A stretch of 64,000 bases of DNA from Roseovarius sp. ZX-A-9 (GTDB lineage Bacteria > Pseudomonadota > Alphaproteobacteria > Rhodobacterales > Rhodobacteraceae): contig NZ_JAPWHW010000008.1 of the NCBI RefSeq assembly GCF_028369135.1, positions 124,001 through 188,000 of the forward strand, given 5' to 3'. Positions 30,594-39,883 of the stretch are shown here, piece after piece. Within the stretch, counting starts at the first letter, position 1, and each line of letters starts with the position of its first letter. Both the position numbers and the translations under genes were made by a program. A model generated the notes under the pieces. That model was not told the DNA's origin and did no database searches. It saw only the letters and a list, made by a program, of their open reading frames with translations.

Positions 30594-30750
30594 ACACAGG
30601 TGTTAGGCCGCAGCGCGCGCAAGAGCAAGACGCGTTTCGCGCATAACCCGTGGAGATTACCCCTGTGACAGGCCGGTCATTTCCGCCCAAAAGATGGATG
30701 CAACGCCACGGATACCCGCCAAAGTCACCCCTTCGGCCTGCCACAGCGCC

Positions 30751-31221
30751 TCATTCGCCGATCCGGTAGCGTGCGTCGATCTCTACCGGGAAGTTCACTG
30801 ACCGGGCGATGAAGCACACCTTGTGGATTTGCCGGTGCACCGCATCTGCACGCGCCTCGTCGCCATCCTCGGCCAGCACGATAAACGGGCGCAACGTGGC
30901 GCGCAGGAACCGGCTCGCCCCGTTCTCGTCGGTTTCACCGACCGCCAGCGGATCATCGGAATAGCTCAGCACCGTGATATTTGCATCGCTCGCCAGATGC
31001 AGGAACCACAGCATATGGCAGGCCGAGAGGGCCGCAACCAGCATTTCCTCGGGATTGTGCAGCGAAGGATCACCGCCCAGAAGCGGATCATTCGACCCAT
31101 AGATAACCGGCTTACCCGCGGTTTCGACGCTCCAACTGCGGTCGTAACCTCCATAGGTGCTGGTGCCATCGCCACGATTGCCGGTCCAGACCACCCGTGC
31201 GGTATAGTCATGCTCTGCCAT
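30751..31221 (-). CDS. OsmC-family protein
   Basis: 156 residues. The pattern HNPEEMLVAALSACHMLWFLHLASDANITVLSY contains one conserved OsmC cysteine (in SACHM); the second appears in RQIHKVCFIARSVNFPVEI. These thiols reduce organic hydroperoxides. The start is supported by GAGG upstream (AGAGAGGAGGCAGC). It stands alone between the phosphoesterase and the folate gene. Confidence 0.92.
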   Translation of the reverse strand: MAEHDYTARVVWTGNRGDGTSTYGGYDRSWSVETAGKPVIYGSNDPLLGGDPSLHNPEEMLVAALSACHMLWFLHLASDANITVLSYSDDPLAVGETDENGASRFLRATLRPFIVLAEDGDEARADAVHRQIHKVCFIARSVNFPVEIDARYRIGE

Positions 31222-31278
31222 GCTGCCTCCTCTCTGGATATCGCGAAGCCGCCCGCAAAGACGAATGAGCAGCCCCGC

Positions 31279-31836
31279 CTAAAACGTGATCACTTCGGTT
31301 TCCGTCACCAGCATATCAAGCGGCTGATCCGTTGGCTCCAACGGCAAACCGTCGGCCTCTTGGCCGGCATAAGCAAACCCGATGGCCAGCGTCGCGCGCC
31401 GCGCGCGCAACAGCTCCAGCGTGCGGTCATAGAAGCCACCGCCATAGCCCAATCGTCCGCCGCTGCGGTCGAACGCAACCAGCGGCACGATCAGGATCTC
31501 GGGTTCGAAAAAATCATCCACCTCTGGAATACGGGCCCCGAACGGGCCATCCTTCATCGCGCATCCCGGCTCCCAGCGAGAAAATTTCAGCGGCAGGCCC
31601 TCGCCTACGATCACCGGCACGCCGACAGGGCCATGGGCTGCGGCTTCTTCCATCGCGGGCAGCGGGTCGATCTCGGTTCGGATCGGCATGTATCCGGCCA
31701 GCGGCACACCGCGGTACCCGGCCAACACGCCCGACAGCAAAGCGGCAGAACCAGGCCCGGCCGTACCATGCGCCACGCGGCGCCGGGCAAAGGCTGCACT
31801 GCGCGCCGCCGCCTTGATTTGCACCAGATCGGTCAC
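31279..31836 (-). CDS. 5-formyltetrahydrofolate cyclo-ligase
   Basis: 185 residues, the usual length. It converts 5-formyl-THF to 5,10-methenyl-THF with ATP. Family blocks: AGYMPIRTEIDPLPAMEEAAAHG, IPEVDDFFEPEILIVPLVAFDRSGGRLGYGGGFYDRTLE, which holds the ATP/metal site, and ATLAIGFAYAGQEADGLP. The ATG overlaps the mgtE stop (ATGA), so the two are translationally coupled, a pairing with no obvious metabolic link. Confidence 0.96.
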   Translation of the reverse strand: MTDLVQIKAAARSAAFARRRVAHGTAGPGSAALLSGVLAGYRGVPLAGYMPIRTEIDPLPAMEEAAAHGPVGVPVIVGEGLPLKFSRWEPGCAMKDGPFGARIPEVDDFFEPEILIVPLVAFDRSGGRLGYGGGFYDRTLELLRARRATLAIGFAYAGQEADGLPLEPTDQPLDMLVTETEVITF

Positions 31837-33236
31837 AGCAACACCAGCGCCGCCAGCCCGAGAAAGGCAAAGAACCCGACTACATCCGTCACCGTTGTTA
31901 CGAACGCGCCAGACGCCAGCGCCGGGTCAACGCCGAACCGCTCCAGCATCACCGGGATGACCGTTCCGGCAAGGCCAGCGATCACCAGATTGATCACCAT
32001 CGCCGCCGCGATGACGTATCCCAGCACAGGCCCGCCAAACCACAGCGTGCCCACCACGCCCATCACCACCGCGAAGATGAGACCGTTGATCAAGCCCACC
32101 AGCACTTCGCGCCGGATCACCCGCCAGACGTTGCTGCTGGTCAGGTCCTTGGTTGCGATCGCGCGCACTGCCACCGTGAGGCTTTGTGTGCCGGCATTGC
32201 CGCCCATCGACGCGACGATGGGCATCAGCACCGCCAAGGCGACGAACTGCGCAATCGTCGCCTCGAACTGCGCGATCACCAATGACGCCAGGATCGCCGT
32301 CACCAGGTTGACCGCCAGCCAGGGAAACCGCGCCTTGGTCGTCTCGTAGACCCTGTCGTTAATGCCGCTCTCGCCGACCCCGGCAAGGCGCATGATGTCT
32401 TCTTCATGCTCTTCGTCCAACACCGCCATCGCGTCGTCGATGGTGATCACGCCCACAAGCCGATCATTTTCATCCACAACCGGGGCAGAGATCAGGTGAT
32501 ACTGGTTAAACACGTAGGCCACGTCGCCTTCGTCGCGGGTAACCGGGATCGTGTGGAACGTCTCTTCGACCAGCGATTTCAGCATGACTTCACGGCGAGA
32601 GCCCATCAGCTTGCCCAAGGTGACGTTGCCCACCGGATGCAGGCGCGGATCGACCAGAATGACGTGGTAGAACTGCTCGGGCAGTTCTTCTTGATTGCGC
32701 AGATAATCAATCGCCTCGCCGACGTTCCAGTGCTCGGGCGCCATCACCACTTCGCGCTGCATCAGTCGCCCGGCAGAATATTCCGGATAGGTCAGCGACT
32801 GGCGCACCGCCACACGATCGCTGTCCTCGAGCACTTCCAGGATGGCTTCTTGCTGGTGGCCTTCCAGATCCTCGACGAGGTCCACCACGTCGTCGCTTTC
32901 GAGCTCGCGCACCGCCTCGGCCAGAACCTCGGGATGCAGCAGGCCGATCACCTCTTCACGAATCGAGTCATCCAGTTCCGACAGGATTTCACCGTCAAAC
33001 TCGCGCCCGTAAAGCTCGATGATTCGTCGCCGGTCGAACGAGGTGGACTGCTCAAGCAGGTCGGCGATGTCCGCCGCGTGCAGCGGCTCCATCTCCTGCA
33101 CAAGGCGATCGCGGTCGCCTATATCCACCGCGTAGATGATCCGCGCCACCGCCACCGGGTCGAGCCCGTAGAAATCGTCTTCGACGCGCTCGTGGTCTTG
33201 ATCGTCCCGGTCGGTCTGGTCGGTCTCTTGTGCCAT
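31833..33236 (-). CDS. mgtE: Magnesium transporter MgtE
   Basis: 467 residues from ATG 33236 (MAQETDQTDRDDQDHERVEDDF); an in-frame start 49 codons earlier adds non-family sequence. Domains in order: MgtE_N helical repeats (about 30-140, DIADLLEQSTSFDRRRIIELYG), a CBS pair (about 145-265), the plug helix, and a five-helix membrane domain with MPIVASMGGNAGTQSLTVAVRAIA, the conserved selectivity region. It is a Mg2+-gated Mg2+ channel of the inner membrane. The folate cyclo-ligase gene follows in overlap. Confidence 0.96.
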   Translation of the reverse strand: MAQETDQTDRDDQDHERVEDDFYGLDPVAVARIIYAVDIGDRDRLVQEMEPLHAADIADLLEQSTSFDRRRIIELYGREFDGEILSELDDSIREEVIGLLHPEVLAEAVRELESDDVVDLVEDLEGHQQEAILEVLEDSDRVAVRQSLTYPEYSAGRLMQREVVMAPEHWNVGEAIDYLRNQEELPEQFYHVILVDPRLHPVGNVTLGKLMGSRREVMLKSLVEETFHTIPVTRDEGDVAYVFNQYHLISAPVVDENDRLVGVITIDDAMAVLDEEHEEDIMRLAGVGESGINDRVYETTKARFPWLAVNLVTAILASLVIAQFEATIAQFVALAVLMPIVASMGGNAGTQSLTVAVRAIATKDLTSSNVWRVIRREVLVGLINGLIFAVVMGVVGTLWFGGPVLGYVIAAAMVINLVIAGLAGTVIPVMLERFGVDPALASGAFVTTVTDVVGFFAFLGLAALVLL

Positions 33237-33369
33237 ATTGCCCCCGTTCGCGCGGTGTTGCTGCTGCAGGAGTAAAGAAGCCTCTGACGGATCACAACGA
33301 AAATAGGGTGATTTACCAGCCGCCCCCGCCCCCGTATCCTCGGCCCGGTCAACAACACGGAAATGCCCG

Positions 33370-34671
33370 ATGCCTTCCAGCACAATTCTGACAGGTCAGG
33401 TCCTGACTTTTGCCCGCAGCCCGTTCGCGGGTGATCCAGCCGGTGCCGCGCAACTGCACGAGGCGGTGCATATCAGCGACGGTCATATCGCCGGGTTGGG
33501 AACGCTGGACACACTTCGCAAAACGGCGCCGCAAGCGAAGGTGATCCACCACCCCGACGCGCTCATCACCGCCGGGTTCGTCGATGCGCATATGCACTAT
33601 CCGCAGACCGCGATCATCGCCAGTTGGGGAAAACGCCTGATCGACTGGCTGAACACCTATACATTTCCCGAGGAAATGCGCTTTGCCGATCCGGCCTATG
33701 CAGCCGAAATCGCGGATCGATACATGGAACTGGCGCTGGCCAATGGCACCACCACGATGGCCAGCTACTGCACCATCCACCCCGCCAGCGTCACCGCCTT
33801 CTTCGAGGCGGCAGAGGCGCGCGGCATGCGCGCGCTGGCGGGCAAGACCTGCATGGACCGCAACGCGCCCGAGGGGCTGCTGGACACGGCGCAATCAGCC
33901 TATGACGACAGCCGCGCGCTATTGCAGACATGGCACGGGCGCGGGCGGCTGGACTACATCATCACGCCGCGTTTCTCGCCCACCTCAACGCCCGAGCAGC
34001 TTGATGCGCTCGGCTCGCTCTGGGCCGAGCATCCCGATTGCCTGATGCAGACCCATCTGAGCGAGCAGCTGGACGAAATCGCCTGGGTGCGCAGCCTCTA
34101 CCCGCAGGCGCGCGATTATCTCGACACCTACGAAGCTCACGGCCTGTTGGGTGCGCGCGGCCTCTATGGCCACGCCATCCATCTGGAGCCGCGCGAAATT
34201 GACCGGCTACGCGAGGCAGGCGGCGCGCTGGTGCACTGCCCGACATCAAATACCTTCATCGGGTCGGGCCTGTTCGACATGGCTGCGCGCAAGGCCGACG
34301 GGCTGCGCGTCGGGTTGGCCACCGATACAGGCGGCGGCTCCAGTTTCTCGATGCTGCGGACCATGGCGGCCGCCTACGAGATCGGTCAGCTGAGCGGCAC
34401 GGCCCTGCACCCGGCGCAGCTATTGTGGCTGGCCACCGCCGGATCAGCCGAAACGCTGTATCTGGGTGACAAGATCGGCAACCTCGCCCCGGGGATGGAG
34501 GCCGATCTTGTGGTTCTGGACCTGACCTCGACCCCGGCCATCGCACAGCGCCACGCCCGTGCCGATGATATCTGGGAGGCGGTCTTTCCGACCATCATGA
34601 TGGGCGATGACCGCGCCATCCGCGAAGTCTGGGTGCACGGTTCACGTATCGCAACATCGCCCCGTAGCTGA
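33370..34671 (+). CDS. guaD: Guanine deaminase
   Basis: 433 residues. Guanine to xanthine plus ammonia in the cytoplasm. Amidohydrolase metal ligands: VDAHMHYPQ (HxH about 76-78), LMQTHLSEQLDEI, HAIHLEPREIDRL, and LATDTGGGSSFSML with the zinc Asp. CPTSNTFIGSGLF is typical of guanine deaminases. The gene faces an 8-oxoguanine/related deaminase of the same superfamily, with only 37 bases between the stops. Confidence 0.93.
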   Translation: MPSSTILTGQVLTFARSPFAGDPAGAAQLHEAVHISDGHIAGLGTLDTLRKTAPQAKVIHHPDALITAGFVDAHMHYPQTAIIASWGKRLIDWLNTYTFPEEMRFADPAYAAEIADRYMELALANGTTTMASYCTIHPASVTAFFEAAEARGMRALAGKTCMDRNAPEGLLDTAQSAYDDSRALLQTWHGRGRLDYIITPRFSPTSTPEQLDALGSLWAEHPDCLMQTHLSEQLDEIAWVRSLYPQARDYLDTYEAHGLLGARGLYGHAIHLEPREIDRLREAGGALVHCPTSNTFIGSGLFDMAARKADGLRVGLATDTGGGSSFSMLRTMAAAYEIGQLSGTALHPAQLLWLATAGSAETLYLGDKIGNLAPGMEADLVVLDLTSTPAIAQRHARADDIWEAVFPTIMMGDDRAIREVWVHGSRIATSPRS

Positions 34672-34708
34672 CGATGGGTGTCAGCTTGGTAAAGGCGAAA
34701 TTCGGGCC

Positions 34709-36046
34709 CTAGCCCTGCATGAGCCCCAGCGCCAACTCTCTTTGCCGGACAACTATCCGCTCCATGTCGACAGTTACCAGCCGCCCGCCGCGTACAACCT
34801 CCCGCCCGTTCACAAGCAAATCGCGCACGCGCATCGGGCCCGCCAGTAACAGCGCCGCCGGGTCCCAGCTGCCCGCGCTTTCGATCCCCGAGATGTCCCA
34901 GATCGCAATATCGGCACATTTGCCCGGCGCTAGCCGCCCGCAATCGGGCCGCCCCAACACATCCGCGCCACCGCGCGTTGCGATTTCCAGCGCCTCGCGG
35001 GCACTCATCGCGTCGGCGCCATTGGCCACACGTTGCAGCAACATGGCTTGTCGCGCTTCTGCCACCAGATTGCCCGCATCGTTGCTGGCCGATCCATCGA
35101 CGCCCAGCCCCACCGGCACGCCCGCATCGCGCATGGCACGCACCGGGGCGATGCCACTGCCCAGACGGCAGTTGGAGCACGGGCAATGCGCGACACCGGT
35201 GCGCGTACGGGCAAAAAGGTTGATCTCGGGTTTATCCAGTTTCACGCAATGCGCATGCCAGACGTCAGGGCCGGTCCAGCCGAGGTCTTCGGCATATTGC
35301 CCGGGGCGGCAGCCGAACTGCGCTTCGGAATAGGCGATATCTTCGGCATTCTCCGCCAGATGGGTGTGCAGCATCACGCCCTTGTCACGCGCCAGCAACG
35401 CCGCCTCGCGCATCAGATCGCGGCTGACTGAAAAGGGCGAACAGGGTGCAATGCCGACACGACACATCGCACCTTCGGCGGGATCGTGAAAGGCGTCCAC
35501 CACGCGAATGCAATCCTCAAGGATGGCCGCCTCATCCTCGACCAGCGCATCGGGCGGCAGGCCGCCCATGCTCTCGCCAATGCTCATCGCGCCGCGCGTG
35601 GGATGAAATCGCAGGCCGATTTCGGCGGCGGCATGAATGGTATCCTCCAGTCGCGCGCCATTCGGAAACAGATAGAGGTGATCGGCACTCAGGCTACAGC
35701 CGCTCAGCGCCAGCTCCGCCAGCCCGGCCTGCGCCGAGGCAAACATTTCGTCCGGTCCAAACTTCGCCCAGATCGGGTAGAGCGTCCGAAGCCAGCCAAA
35801 GAGAAGCGCATCCTGCGCACCCGGCACTGCACGTGTGAGGGTCTGGTAGAGGTGGTGATGGGTGTTGACCAACCCCGGCGTCACCACGCAGCCCGTCGCG
35901 TCAATGACCGTGCCGGGCGTGGTAAGGTTCTGACCGATCTCGACAATTCGGCCCTTTTTGATCAAAATATCCGCGTTAGAGATTTCACGACGGGCATCGT
36001 CCATCGTCACCGCCAGGGCGGCCCCCCTGACCAACAGGTCATTCAT
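34709..36046 (-). CDS. 8-oxoguanine deaminase (ATZ/TRZ-family amidohydrolase)
   Basis: 445 residues. Metal ligands appear in NTHHHLYQTLTRAVPGA (HxH), MLHTHLAENAEDI, WHAHCVKL and GVDGSASND. HCPCSNCRLGSGIAPVRAMRDAGV is characteristic of the 8-oxoguanine deaminase group; related enzymes act on hydroxyatrazine or N-ethylammeline, so the substrate is probable rather than certain. Product would be urate from 8-oxoguanine. Its ATG overlaps the stop of the HisN-like gene (ATGA). Confidence 0.85.
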   Translation of the reverse strand: MNDLLVRGAALAVTMDDARREISNADILIKKGRIVEIGQNLTTPGTVIDATGCVVTPGLVNTHHHLYQTLTRAVPGAQDALLFGWLRTLYPIWAKFGPDEMFASAQAGLAELALSGCSLSADHLYLFPNGARLEDTIHAAAEIGLRFHPTRGAMSIGESMGGLPPDALVEDEAAILEDCIRVVDAFHDPAEGAMCRVGIAPCSPFSVSRDLMREAALLARDKGVMLHTHLAENAEDIAYSEAQFGCRPGQYAEDLGWTGPDVWHAHCVKLDKPEINLFARTRTGVAHCPCSNCRLGSGIAPVRAMRDAGVPVGLGVDGSASNDAGNLVAEARQAMLLQRVANGADAMSAREALEIATRGGADVLGRPDCGRLAPGKCADIAIWDISGIESAGSWDPAALLLAGPMRVRDLLVNGREVVRGGRLVTVDMERIVVRQRELALGLMQG

Positions 36047-36831
36047 GCAAACTCTCTCAGGATCGCCAGCGCAGCCGCGTGTTGTTCGCGCCCTGCCGCC
36101 GCCAGCGCACGCCCGCCCTCATGGGCGGGACCGCCCTGCCAGTCGGTGACGATGCCCCCGGCCGCCTCGATCACCGCGATGGGGGCCTGAATGTCGTAGG
36201 CGTTCAACCCCGCCTCGATCACCAGATCGATCTGTCCGGCTGCCAGCAGCGCGTAGGCGTAGCAATCCATGCCGTAGCGGGTCAATTGCACGGCTTTGGC
36301 CACTTCGGCAAAGGCTGCACCTTCTTCTGCGGTGCCGACTTCGGGAAAGGTGGTCATCAGGGTTGCCTGACTCAGGGGGCGATTGCCGCAAACCGCAAGC
36401 GGCCTCATTCCCTGCGGGCCGTTCAGTTGGGCGCGACCGAACCCGCCCTCGAACCGTTCGCCGATATAGGGTTGATCAATCAGCCCGTAGATCGGGCCGG
36501 TATCATCCGAGACGGCGATCAGCACCCCCCAGGTCGGCGCCCCCGAAACAAAGGCACGGGTGCCATCAATCGGGTCGAGCACCCATTTCAGGCCGCTGCT
36601 GCCGGATTTCGCGCCGTATTCCTCGCCCAGGATGGCATCATCCGGGCGGCGCACCGCCAGAATGTCGCGCATCACGGCCTCGGCAGCGCGGTCTGCCACC
36701 GTGACCGGATCGAATCCAGTGGCATCCTTGTTTTCTGCAACCAATCCGCCGACACGGAAATGGGGCAAAATTGCCCCTCGCGCAGCATCAGCCAGCGCAT
36801 GCGCCGTTTCAGAAATAGCGCAAATATCCAT
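36043..36831 (-). CDS. Inositol-monophosphatase family, histidinol-phosphatase (HisN)-like
   Basis: 262 residues. Mg2+ phosphatase motifs: GFDPVTVADRAAEAVMRD, LGEEYG, WVLDPIDGTRAFVSGAPTWG and YDIQAPIAVIEAAGG. The TRAF-SG sequence after DPIDG fits the HisN histidinol-phosphatase subgroup common in Alphaproteobacteria, acting at the penultimate step of histidine synthesis. Inositol or other phosphates cannot be excluded. It is coupled to the deaminase downstream. Confidence 0.88.
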   Translation of the reverse strand: MDICAISETAHALADAARGAILPHFRVGGLVAENKDATGFDPVTVADRAAEAVMRDILAVRRPDDAILGEEYGAKSGSSGLKWVLDPIDGTRAFVSGAPTWGVLIAVSDDTGPIYGLIDQPYIGERFEGGFGRAQLNGPQGMRPLAVCGNRPLSQATLMTTFPEVGTAEEGAAFAEVAKAVQLTRYGMDCYAYALLAAGQIDLVIEAGLNAYDIQAPIAVIEAAGGIVTDWQGGPAHEGGRALAAAGREQHAAALAILREFA

Positions 36832-36887
36832 GTCCAGTCCTCCCGTGCCGCAGAATGCGACACGCGTAGACTGCCCGCCACGTCAGA

Positions 36888-37259
36888 TCAAGCGACGTCG
36901 CTCAGAACCCGAGCCAGATCGAAAAGACGCCGACGCTGGTTTTCGGGAATGGCGTAGTAAGAACGCACCAGATCCAGTGCTTCCTTATCACCCAAGAGAT
37001 CCGACGGCCCTGCTGTGACTGCATCAGCCCCGGTCTGCTGAGCTTCGATCCCCTCGAAGAAAAAGCTCACATCAACATCCATGGATGCCGCAATATCCCA
37101 CAAGCGCGATGCGCTGACACGGTTTGCGCCGGTTTCGTATTTCTGAATTTGTTGAAATTTGATCCCAACACTTTCAGCCAGCTGCTGTTGCGTCATTCCG
37201 ACCAGCCACCGGCGGTGCCGAATGCGTTTTCCTACGTGTACGTCCACGGGATGGGGCAT
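36888..37259 (-). CDS. XRE-family helix-turn-helix regulator
   Basis: 123 residues. The HTH spans about residues 10-66: VGKRIRHRRWLVGMTQQQLAESVGI then FQQIQKYETGANRVSASRLWDIA. The C-terminal part (ALDLVRSYYAIPENQRRRLFDLARVL) is shared with a widespread Rhodobacterales regulator type. AAGGA precedes the ATG. Targets unknown. An 8-bp inverted repeat (37281-37313) lies in its own leader and could be a self-operator. Confidence 0.92.
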   Translation of the reverse strand: MPHPVDVHVGKRIRHRRWLVGMTQQQLAESVGIKFQQIQKYETGANRVSASRLWDIAASMDVDVSFFFEGIEAQQTGADAVTAGPSDLLGDKEALDLVRSYYAIPENQRRRLFDLARVLSDVA

Positions 37260-37564
37260 TACGATATCCTTCTTACTGAAACCTGCCTAGTGCGGCCCTC
37301 AAAGGAGGCAGGTGTACTATTACTCAAATGTCAAATCCGCACGACCTGTTTACCAGTTGTGTGATCGTATCAGCCTAGCCAAAATATACAAGAATTTTCG
37401 CAAGTGGCGAGTTATTTGATCATGTTCTTAACAATTTTAGCGAGCAAAACATACGTTAGCGTATTCATCTTTCACGATTGCCACCGGTTTGACAGTCCCG
37501 CCTGGCGCGACTACGCCGAATCAACCGCCCCCACGCCGACACCAAATATTCCGGAGGATCGCAC
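37260..37564. other. AT-rich intergenic regulatory stretch
   Basis: 305 bases between divergent genes (XRE regulator and quinone oxidoreductase), clearly more AT-rich than the flanks. It has the inverted repeat ACCTGCCT...AGGCAGGT (37281-37288 / 37306-37313) and ATACG-TTAG-CGTAT (37451-37464). GGAGG at 37553-37557 serves the oxidoreductase. I see no gene; the length leaves room for a small RNA. Confidence 0.55.
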
Positions 37565-38527
37565 ATGCGTGCCTTTCAAATCCAAGCCTTCGATCGCGCG
37601 CCGCAGATCGCCGAACTGCCGCTGCCAGAGCCCGGACCGGGGCAGATACGTCTGCGCATTCATGCTTGCGGTCTGAACTTCGCCGACCTGTTGATGATGA
37701 CCGGCACCTATCAGGACACCCCTGCCCTGCCCTTTACGTTGGGCATGGAGGTCGCGGGCACCGTTGACGCCATCGGCCCGGACACCGACGCGCCCGCCCC
37801 CGGCACGCGCGTCGCGGTGTTCGGCGGTCAGGGCGGGCTGGCCGAATATGGCTGCTTCGATGCGGCCCGTGCGGTCGTGCTGCCTGATACGATGGACGAT
37901 GTCACCGCCGCCGCCTTCCAGATCGCATATGGCACCAGCCATGTGGCGCTGGAGCACAGGGCGCGTCTGCAACCGAGCGAAACGCTGCTGGTGCTCGGCG
38001 CGGCAGGCGGAGTCGGCCTGACGGCGGTCGAACTAGGCAAAATGATGGGCGCGCGGGTGATCGCCTGCGCCCGGGGGGCGGACAAGCTTGAAATCGCCCG
38101 GGCGGCCGGGGCAGATCATTTGATCGACGCCGAGGCCGGCGATATCCGCGCCGCGTGCCGCGCCCTTGGGGGCGTCGATGTGGTCTATGACCCGGTGGGT
38201 GGCGATCAGTTCAAGGCCGCTTTCCGCGCCTGCCGTCCCGAAGCACGTATCCTGTCGATCGGCTTTGCCAGTGGCGAGGTGCCGCAAATCCCCGCCAACC
38301 ATCTGCTGGTCAAGAATATCAGCGTGTTGGGGTTCTACTGGGGCGGCTATCTGGCCTTCCGGCCCGAGCTGGTGACCAACTCTCTGGCAAAGATACTGGA
38401 ATGGCATCGCGACGGCCGTATCACGCCCCATGTCAGCCACAGCTTTCCGCTCGACCGGGCCGCTGACGCGTTGGCGCTGTTGCGGGCGCGCAAATCCACC
38501 GGCAAGGTCGTGGTGACGGTTCCCTGA
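37565..38527 (+). CDS. NADPH:quinone oxidoreductase-family protein
   Basis: 320 residues of the zinc-free MDR superfamily. The N-terminal catalytic fold (ACGLNFADLLMMTGTYQ, about 35-51) is followed by a Rossmann domain with ETLLVLGAAGGVGLTAVELGKMMGARVIACA. GGVDVVYDPVGGDQF and the C-terminal RAADALALLRARKSTGKVVVTV complete the family. It would reduce quinones or enones with NADPH. It converges on a LysR gene 4 bases away. Substrate not known. Confidence 0.92.
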   Translation: MRAFQIQAFDRAPQIAELPLPEPGPGQIRLRIHACGLNFADLLMMTGTYQDTPALPFTLGMEVAGTVDAIGPDTDAPAPGTRVAVFGGQGGLAEYGCFDAARAVVLPDTMDDVTAAAFQIAYGTSHVALEHRARLQPSETLLVLGAAGGVGLTAVELGKMMGARVIACARGADKLEIARAAGADHLIDAEAGDIRAACRALGGVDVVYDPVGGDQFKAAFRACRPEARILSIGFASGEVPQIPANHLLVKNISVLGFYWGGYLAFRPELVTNSLAKILEWHRDGRITPHVSHSFPLDRAADALALLRARKSTGKVVVTVP

Positions 38528-38531
38528 GCCG

Positions 38532-39407
38532 TCACCTGCTGCTCACGGCCCGCACCGCAGGGATGGCAAAGCCCGACCGCACCATGATGGCCAATTGCTC
38601 TACCAGCGCGTTCTTCGGCGCACGCGCGCCATAAAGGTTGATCTTCTGTTTGCCGAGATCGGGCAGAGCGCCCTGATGCGGCACCAGTTCGAAATGCCGG
38701 GGTGCACTGCCTTCCAGCACCGCCGTTACCGCCAGATCGGCACTCACCGTCGCCTCGATCGCGCCATCCGAGTCGGAATCGATCGCCTGCTCCCAGTCTA
38801 TTCCAGCGGCATCCAGTTGCCGGATCACCCCCGGGCGGAACAGGCAATTGCGGCAATGCGCGATCGGCAGCGGGCGCTGCTTCCACACTTCGCCGCCCGG
38901 CGCGCCGAACCATTTCAGCGGCATCTCGGTCAGGGTCTCGCCACCCGGCCCGACCACGGTTTCGGTGGTCAGGATCAGGTCTACTTCACCGCGCTCATAC
39001 AGCTCGATCAGATTGCTGGAATATGAAGAGTTCAGGTGCACGCGCACCCGAGGAAAAGCGGCGTTGAACTGTTTGAGTACCCGCGGGATCGCCGGGTAGA
39101 TGATGTCATGTGGGACACCGAGGCTGATTTCGCCCTCCCAGACCTGATCGGTCAGACGGCCCACAACTTCGTCATTCAGCGCCACCAACCGCCGCGCGTA
39201 GGTCAGTAGCTGGTCGCCCGCGCCGGTCAGCGCGATCTTGCGGTTCGAACGGTCCAGCAGTTCGATCCCCAGCAAATCCTCCAGCCGTTTGAGCTGCATC
39301 GACACCGCCGATTGCGTCAGGTTGAGGGCGGCCGCGGCGCGGGTGACACCGCCGTGATCCGTAACGGCCACGAAAGATCGGAGCGTCGTCATGTCCAAAT
39401 TGCGCAT
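38532..39407 (-). CDS. LysR-family transcriptional regulator
   Basis: 291 residues. HTH domain residues about 5-64 (TLRSFVAVTDHGGVTRAAAALNLTQSAVSMQLKRLEDLL), then a LysR effector-binding domain. The effector domain has a cysteine in HCRNCLFRPGVIRQL, an unusual CxxC. It is divergent from a DUF1127 gene (125 bases between starts) and convergent with the quinone oxidoreductase. Targets unknown; the DUF1127 gene is the natural candidate. Confidence 0.94.
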   Translation of the reverse strand: MRNLDMTTLRSFVAVTDHGGVTRAAAALNLTQSAVSMQLKRLEDLLGIELLDRSNRKIALTGAGDQLLTYARRLVALNDEVVGRLTDQVWEGEISLGVPHDIIYPAIPRVLKQFNAAFPRVRVHLNSSYSSNLIELYERGEVDLILTTETVVGPGGETLTEMPLKWFGAPGGEVWKQRPLPIAHCRNCLFRPGVIRQLDAAGIDWEQAIDSDSDGAIEATVSADLAVTAVLEGSAPRHFELVPHQGALPDLGKQKINLYGARAPKNALVEQLAIMVRSGFAIPAVRAVSSR

Positions 39408-39532
39408 TCATCACGCTCCTTGATGCTGTGGGCCATAAACATTCATTTTCAATATCAATCACACTCAGGCACTTATATCAACATCGCAAATGAAAACGCA
39501 TCAACGCATCACGATTGGAAGTGGACTATATC

Positions 39533-39742
39533 ATGACCTACCTATCCCGTACCCGCGCTCCTAATCATTCCGCACACGCGCAAGGATGGACCATTTCCGC
39601 GCTCGCTTCTCTCTACCGGTCACGCCGTGCGCTCGCCGGGCTGGATGAATACGCGCTGCGAGACATCGGCATCGACCGCAAAACCGCCCTGCGCGAAGCG
39701 CGCCGCGCCGTCTGGGACCTGCCGCGCTGCTGGGCACGCTGA
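39533..39742 (+). CDS. DUF1127 (YjiS-like) small protein
   Basis: 69 residues from ATG 39533 (MTYLSRTRAPNHSAHAQGW); a start six codons earlier has no ribosome site. The C-terminal half is the DUF1127 motif: LYRSRRALAGLDEYALRDIGIDRKTALREARR. Small DUF1127 proteins are arginine-rich and in some Alphaproteobacteria influence RNA turnover and phosphate or stress responses; that role is not shown here. Divergent from a LysR gene. Confidence 0.9.
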   Translation: MTYLSRTRAPNHSAHAQGWTISALASLYRSRRALAGLDEYALRDIGIDRKTALREARRAVWDLPRCWAR

Positions 39743-39883
39743 GGCGGCCCAAGCTGCCCCCTCGCCCAGAAAAACTCCGGACTTTTCGGTGACATGAGCC
39801 CTTGAATTACCCACACACTCAACCGATATTGAGAGCGATGCGTCCACGATGGACGCCAACCAACACTTTAGGCGGAGGCACTG

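Noticed and set aside
30823..32349. 508-codon plus-strand open frame across osmC, folate cyclo-ligase and mgtE
   Set aside because: Antisense to three recognisable genes and without any family pattern.
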